64,000 nt of DNA, taken from NCBI GenBank assembly GCA_000621185.1, contig KK211225.1:88181-152180 (forward strand), given 5' to 3'. The notes below the pieces were generated by a model, which was not told the DNA's origin, ran no database searches, and saw only the letters and a list, made by a program, of their open reading frames with translations. Positions within the stretch are counted from its first letter, which is position 1; each line of letters starts with the position of its first letter. The position numbers and the translations under genes are program-made. This document shows, in pieces, positions 60,501-64,000 of this stretch. The DNA comes from Franconibacter pulveris DSM 19144. GTDB taxonomy: Bacteria > Pseudomonadota > Gammaproteobacteria > Enterobacterales > Enterobacteriaceae.

Positions 60501-60999
60501 ATTTGTCGCTGTCGATTTCCGATGACAGGCTGCCGCCATAAATCAGAACGGTACGGTTACCTTCAAGCCACTGGTTTTCCTGCAGACCAGGTACCAGTTG
60601 TTCAATCGCAGCGTCGTCACCGGTAATCAACAACATGCGGACCTTGTAGCGCCAGAAGAGGCTATAGCGCGATCGGAGGTGTGTCTTCAGCAGTCGGTAA
60701 GCCGCTTCGTGCCCCGTAACCTTTGCAGGTCTACGCTTGCGGGATGACGACGGGCTAACCTTATCCTTAATCAATAACCGGAAGGCCATAACCCCCAGTA
60801 CCAGCATGCTGAGCGCAATTCCCCAGACGATAAAGCCAGAGACAATAAGCGGACGCAATGTTTCCCATTCCGTTGACCGTTCGGTCGCCCACAGCCACCA
60901 TGCCACTCCGCCCAGTAGTACCAGTAAAGTGGTCACAGCAATACAGACAGTTGCCGTGGCTGCCACAGAAATGGCAGCAGGCTTATTGACGTTGTCCAT
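57547..60999 (-). CDS. tssM: Type VI secretion membrane-complex protein TssM (IcmF)
   Basis: A 1150-residue inner-membrane protein with two N-terminal helices (about 14-37 and 50-76), a cytoplasmic domain, a third helix (about 385-405) and a large periplasmic part with the IcmF-related and DUF1215-like regions, ending in the C-terminal beta domain that meets TssJ. The cytoplasmic nucleotide-binding site is degenerate: where GxxGSGKT is expected it reads LLITGDDAAIEQLVPGL (about 123-139). Overlaps the upstream gene by 17 bp. Confidence 0.95.
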   Translation of the reverse strand: MDNVNKPAAISVAATATVCIAVTTLLVLLGGVAWWLWATERSTEWETLRPLIVSGFIVWGIALSMLVLGVMAFRLLIKDKVSPSSSRKRRPAKVTGHEAAYRLLKTHLRSRYSLFWRYKVRMLLITGDDAAIEQLVPGLQENQWLEGNRTVLIYGGSLSSEIDSDKYIALRKLRRGRPLDGIVRVLPQSLTLTPHISDSDLRGLEKISELLRYSAPVWLWQLCDSKWSQAKRTEQTVGAAFPLRAKPDDITRQLELMLPALRTQGVSQVAENNGHDFLLRLGQYLKDGGIARWAQQLVPWLSASQQRVPLRGLMFSLPENKPAAIAGKTAGAVPADAEKYILESQRHALTLPVTWQGIVDDCTRVRGRRVGMAWEQTFAWTLMVIIGIWGAGTLLSFAVNRLQIVSVAQQAHALVEHPSVSDYQLTALHTLRNDAGRLQHRIQDGAPWYQRFGLDHNQQLLDAMLPWYGVANNRLIRDPANTALTQKLTELVNSAPNSDQRAQLAKPGYDQLKAWLMMSRPDKADGAYYAQTMKTVQPTRMGISTGLWQSLSPDLWAFYISELPKQPQWKITPDAQLVSQSRQVLLQQIGRRNAESTLYENMLKSVRRNFADVSLEDMTSGTDARRLFTTEEVVPGMFTRQAWEGGIQQAIEKAANSRRDEIDWVLSDSRKAVSSDLSPEALKARLTQRYFTDFAGSWLSFLNSLRLNPANNIADVTDQLTLMSDVRQSPLIALMNTVAWQGQTGQQREGLSDSIIKSAKDLVGGKDKPAIDQSAPGPQGPLDETFGPLLQLLGKNKGSNVMSADNSLSLQTYLTRITRVRLRLQQVASASDPQAMMQTLAQTVFQGKSVDLTDTQQYGSLISASLGEEWSGFGSTMFVQPLTQAWETVLQPSAASLNDKWSRSVVANWHTAFDGRFPFAASKSDASLPMLAEFVRKDSGRIERFLTTELNGVLHKEGSQWVPDKVNSQGLSFNPAFLRAINQLSQLSDILFIDGSQGISFELQARPVPQVVETQLTIDGQKLHYFNQMADWQSFRWPGETYKPGTMLTWTTVNAGARLFGDYSGTWGFIRWLDQGKRAQLDRSQWMMSFTAPDGRTLQWVLRSQLGKGPLALLDLRGFTLPDQIFSVDSAATAQALMASAGNSDMEGVE

Positions 61000-62122
61000 C
61001 AGGTTTTACTATTCCAGTTGCGAGGGTGTTCATCGGGTCGCGGGCAATCCAGCCGCACGGTTGTTGGTGGTGCGCGGCATAAATTGCCGCCAGGGATAAA
61101 ACAATGAGAGTTTCCATATCGCCAACTTCCCCCCAGTTGGCATCCTGCAGATGCTGGCTGACATCCCATCCGGTACTCGCCAGCGCCTCAAGGCCGGGTA
61201 GGGAAAACAGCGTACAGGCCTCCGGTGGGTCTTTCATTTCGCTCTGTTCCAGTGCACGGGCAAACACGGTGAGCAATATGTCGCCTTGTTCTGGTGAAAA
61301 AGTTTCACCACGCGTCAGTTGTACCGGGCCATTAAGTCCGGCCAGCCACAGTGCCGCAGATTCTCCGGCGGGACGTTCTGTGCCTGACTGCGCCGCGATG
61401 ACCTGACACCCGGCGATCAGTATCGTGTCATCAGGTTTGGCTCCGGCAAGCTCGCCCGCTATTTCAGCCAGGCTTGCTTCCCCTTGCCAGGGCTCAGGCC
61501 GGGCTGGCAGTGCAATATCCGGGAAAGCGATCGCCATCTGTGCGCGAAATACCTGCCAGGTGATGTCGGCCCCCAGCCAGTAGCAACGCAGCAGTGGAGT
61601 GAGTTTTTTTTCACTACGCTGCTTTTGCCACTCAATAACCAGCAGTTCCGCCAGCCGCTTTTCACGAGCGGAGCGATCCATAACCGAAATTTGTGGCAGT
61701 CTGAGTGCAATGCCACCGCCCTCTTTTTTTTCCTCCGGTGGGCGTTGTTCACGATTAAGTACACGCAGCCAGTCAACTGAACGCGTACCTGCAGGCCCCA
61801 GCAACAGGCCTTCTTTTAACCAGATCGGCTGCCGGTGCGTCGCCCACCACTGCTGTTGTTCATATGCCACCAGCTGATAGTAGAAAGCGGCGTTATGCAC
61901 GCTAATGCGGTAGTACAGCAGCCGCGCAAGCCAGCCCGTGCCCGCCAGCAGCAGCGCCAGCAGAATACCGGCGGCTATCAGCGAGCTTTTACCCTCGGCA
62001 GAGGGCAGCAGTCCGCCAGCACCACCGCCGATCAACACCAGCAGAGCCGTGGCCGACAACCACCTTGCGGTAGCAGGCGGATGCGCCGTTTTGTATTCCG
62101 GATAATCAGGAACGGACCTCAC
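60983..62122 (-). CDS. T6SS-locus inner-membrane protein of unknown function
   Basis: A 379-residue protein I do not recognise. Two adjacent hydrophobic helices (about residues 20-40 and 46-70) are followed by about 300 mostly soluble residues with no catalytic motif I can name (WQVFRAQMAIAFPDIALPAR, DDTILIAGCQVIAAQ). It overlaps the PAAR gene by 4 bp upstream and tssM by 17 bp downstream, so it is translated with the apparatus. Possibilities are a membrane-complex accessory protein, an effector adaptor or an immunity protein for the Tle1 effector; sequence alone does not decide. Confidence 0.8.
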   Translation of the reverse strand: MRSVPDYPEYKTAHPPATARWLSATALLVLIGGGAGGLLPSAEGKSSLIAAGILLALLLAGTGWLARLLYYRISVHNAAFYYQLVAYEQQQWWATHRQPIWLKEGLLLGPAGTRSVDWLRVLNREQRPPEEKKEGGGIALRLPQISVMDRSAREKRLAELLVIEWQKQRSEKKLTPLLRCYWLGADITWQVFRAQMAIAFPDIALPARPEPWQGEASLAEIAGELAGAKPDDTILIAGCQVIAAQSGTERPAGESAALWLAGLNGPVQLTRGETFSPEQGDILLTVFARALEQSEMKDPPEACTLFSLPGLEALASTGWDVSQHLQDANWGEVGDMETLIVLSLAAIYAAHHQQPCGWIARDPMNTLATGIVKPDGQRQ

Positions 62123-62376
62123 TGGTCAATACCGCAATCAGGAAACGAGCTGACCAGCGTACAGCCGCAGGCACAGTGGTGGCCATGCAGCGCGACGGGC
62201 TGCCCATCAACCGTGGTCAATGTGCTACCTTCCGCGATGGTCGTCATACCGTGTTTGTTACAGCGAACCGGATCCCCTTTGCAGGCAAATCCCCGACCAA
62301 AACACTGGTAATGTCCTCCTAATACCTTGCCACCATATTCCCGCAGGCTGTCTCCTTTGCGGATGACTTTACTCAT
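62119..62376 (-). CDS. PAAR-domain T6SS spike-tip protein
   Basis: An 85-residue stand-alone PAAR protein: MSKVIRKGDSLREYGGKVLG at the start and repeated PAAR turns with histidine and cysteine ligands (VRCNKHG, HGHHCACGC) that would bind zinc at the spike tip. It caps VgrG and loads effectors. It lies 19 bp downstream of the tle1 stop, suggesting it carries that lipase. Confidence 0.9.
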   Translation of the reverse strand: MSKVIRKGDSLREYGGKVLGGHYQCFGRGFACKGDPVRCNKHGMTTIAEGSTLTTVDGQPVALHGHHCACGCTLVSSFPDCGIDQ

Positions 62377-62395
62377 AGGTTCTCCTTACTCAGTT

Positions 62396-64000
62396 TTATC
62401 CATTCACCGTCAGGACGTCCTCAAGCCAGCTGGCCGGGATCGCCGCCTGCGCCCGCGCCAGCTGTTGTTCAGCCACCAGCGCTTTTCGCTGTGCAACCAC
62501 CACTCCCAGCTCACGGGTAAAAGCTCGTTGCTGTTCGCCGCCCGGCAGTTCCGGCAGGGGTTCACGGGTGATCCTGTCCAGCACTTCAACCTGCAGCGAT
62601 CGTACAGCGCCTGTCGCGGCCAGCCCTGCCAGCTTTCCGGTCAGGCTCTTTTGCCTGAAGCTCAGTACAACACCCGTGGTCAGGGTGGCAAACCCGATAA
62701 GGTCCCCGGCGATCACCAGCGGCGACAGGGACTTATTACATTTGTCGCTGAAATAAATCATCCGGTAGCGGAAGTAGCCGCCCCACATTTCGCGCGTACC
62801 CAGCGCAGCGTGCATAAACCAGGCTCGCGAGTCGTGCACCTGGTCGTCGAATAACGCCCTGACCAGCCCGGCAGGCTGTTCCGCATTACTGGCCTCACCG
62901 GCTGCCGGGAACAGCACGGCAACCCGGGCATCTCCGTCAGCCTTTATTCGCCGGTATTCCTGAGGTTCATCATCGGTATTGAGAACGAAAATCATCGGCT
63001 GCAGCACGGTATCCAGCACCGCCTGCGCCAGATTCTCCGGGATACGGTAACCGTCGTGGTAATCCTTACTGAACTCCTTCGCCGCTTCAAACAGCTGGGT
63101 CTGCGCCATGTCCGGGTCAAAATCCTTGACGCCCGGATAGAGCACAAGCTCATCCATCTTGTCGGCGGGCTGCTTTGCTATCTGCTCCTGACGCGTTTTG
63201 AGCACCTCCTGCTGCTTCTCATCCCGTGCGTTTTCTGCCTCCTTGCGCGCGGCAGGCAGCGCTTCGGTATTTGTGGCGCGCTGGTAGAACGGGGTTTTCA
63301 GCATCGAACCTCTGGCATAGCGTTCGATACGCCAGGCAGTGATCCACGCGATCTGGTTTTCAACGATAGTTTCCAGACTGCCGCTGGCACGTGGTGGTTC
63401 GTATTGGCAGGCCTCTTCGGGCGTGATTTTGTCTGGCGTGGTCAGATTCAGGGTAAGCTCGCGCCAGGCGTTGAAGCGATTGACAAGTTCAGGTGAAACA
63501 GCAAACTCCAATTGCACTGTTGGTTCCATAGCCCTCCAGCTAGCATTTTTTATATCTTCAGGGAGCGATGGTTCTGGAACCTTTAATGGAGCACCTGATT
63601 GAAATGCATTGGCATACATGTCATGAAGCGAGATCTGCGATAACAAAAATCGATCAAATTCATCATTGCCTTTTCCTTGATCCCCTGGAGGATAACCGCC
63701 CCCCAGATCCGAGTGCATCCCCGGGTAAACCACCTCAGTGGCATAGGGCGGGTATTTGCCGTCACTCCGACGCACCGAGTCCAGCGGAAAGCAGAGACGC
63801 TGCTCATGCCCGGATACCAGATGCACGCATTTTTTTATCAGACCGCCATAGGTTTTATCGTCCGGCAGCTCCATGGTGCCGTCAGCCCAGGACATATGCC
63901 CCTCGGCAATCGGTACCACGTGCGCTATCCCAACGGAGGCCACGGTATCCAGCAGCCCGAGAAACTCCACGCTGACAGGCAACTGCATCTCGCCAATCTG
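62396..64000 (-). CDS. tle1: Tle1-family T6SS phospholipase effector (partial, 5' end beyond window)
   Basis: The C-terminal 534 or so residues of a DUF2235 protein; the N-terminus with the GxSxG nucleophile lies beyond the right edge. Visible are the family segment FLGLLDTVASVG (catalytic Asp) and MHSDLGGGYPPGDQG (catalytic His). The distal part has a charged helical stretch (residues rich in Lys, Glu and Gln) and hydrophobic segments near VIAGDLIGFATLTTGVVLSF. Tle1 proteins hydrolyse membrane phospholipids of rival cells. The immunity gene is not obvious in the window. Confidence 0.88.
   Translation of the reverse strand, partial: QIGEMQLPVSVEFLGLLDTVASVGIAHVVPIAEGHMSWADGTMELPDDKTYGGLIKKCVHLVSGHEQRLCFPLDSVRRSDGKYPPYATEVVYPGMHSDLGGGYPPGDQGKGNDEFDRFLLSQISLHDMYANAFQSGAPLKVPEPSLPEDIKNASWRAMEPTVQLEFAVSPELVNRFNAWRELTLNLTTPDKITPEEACQYEPPRASGSLETIVENQIAWITAWRIERYARGSMLKTPFYQRATNTEALPAARKEAENARDEKQQEVLKTRQEQIAKQPADKMDELVLYPGVKDFDPDMAQTQLFEAAKEFSKDYHDGYRIPENLAQAVLDTVLQPMIFVLNTDDEPQEYRRIKADGDARVAVLFPAAGEASNAEQPAGLVRALFDDQVHDSRAWFMHAALGTREMWGGYFRYRMIYFSDKCNKSLSPLVIAGDLIGFATLTTGVVLSFRQKSLTGKLAGLAATGAVRSLQVEVLDRITREPLPELPGGEQQRAFTRELGVVVAQRKALVAEQQLARAQAAIPASWLEDVLTVNG

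Overview
The window is chromosomal DNA of a high-GC member of the Enterobacteriaceae. The order of the core genes (yfcF-yfcG-folX-yfcH ... hisPMQJ-argT-ubiX-purF-cvpA-dedD-folC-accD-dedA-truA-usg-pdxB-flk ... fabB-mnmC-yfcL-epmC-yfcA-mepA-aroC-prmB-smrB-sixA-fadJI-yfcZ-fadL-mlaA ... yfdC-argW) follows the Escherichia coli backbone almost gene for gene, with proteins that look highly similar to the E. coli ones. The accessory content and base composition resemble Cronobacter or a close relative. The genus is an inference; the family is secure.

Four segments interrupt that backbone. (1) 2.6-8.0 kb: a D-arabinitol catabolic cluster (dalT, dalK, dalD and a divergent SorC-type regulator) lies between yfcH and hisP. 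Its control region carries two pairs of CATTTGCC-like boxes, each pair spaced exactly 19 bp. (2) 23.5-27.1 kb: a surface subtilase autotransporter lipoprotein lies between flk and fabB. Beside it is a possible short plus-strand gene: a strong Shine-Dalgarno sequence, a TTG-initiated 46-codon frame and a terminator. (3) 43.3-50.2 kb: the complete cytochrome c maturation operon (ccmABCDEFGH plus a separate ccmI) lies between mlaA and yfdC. (4) 51.5-64 kb: beyond the tRNA-Arg(CCU) gene argW lies the end of a type VI secretion locus, all on the minus strand: tle1 (cut by the window edge), PAAR, an unknown membrane protein, tssM, tssA, tssF, tssG, tssJ, tssE, then a trail of very short, partly broken membrane-protein frames.

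Several functional groups are tied together by visible control sites. Nitrogen scavenging: hisJQMP and argT each have a sigma-54 promoter and tandem NtrC-like enhancers. Fatty acids: FadR-like sites precede fadI and fadL, and FabR and FadR sites overlap the fabB promoter. Purines: a PurR box precedes cvpA-purF-ubiX. Most operons end in clear intrinsic terminators. No rRNA, CRISPR array, integrase or complete insertion sequence was seen.

The parts most worth a second look are the small-frame cassette between tssE and argW, the unrecognised membrane protein between PAAR and tssM, the possible short gene at 26.65-26.87 kb, the autotransporter, the dal operator array and the pentanucleotide repeat in the argT leader.
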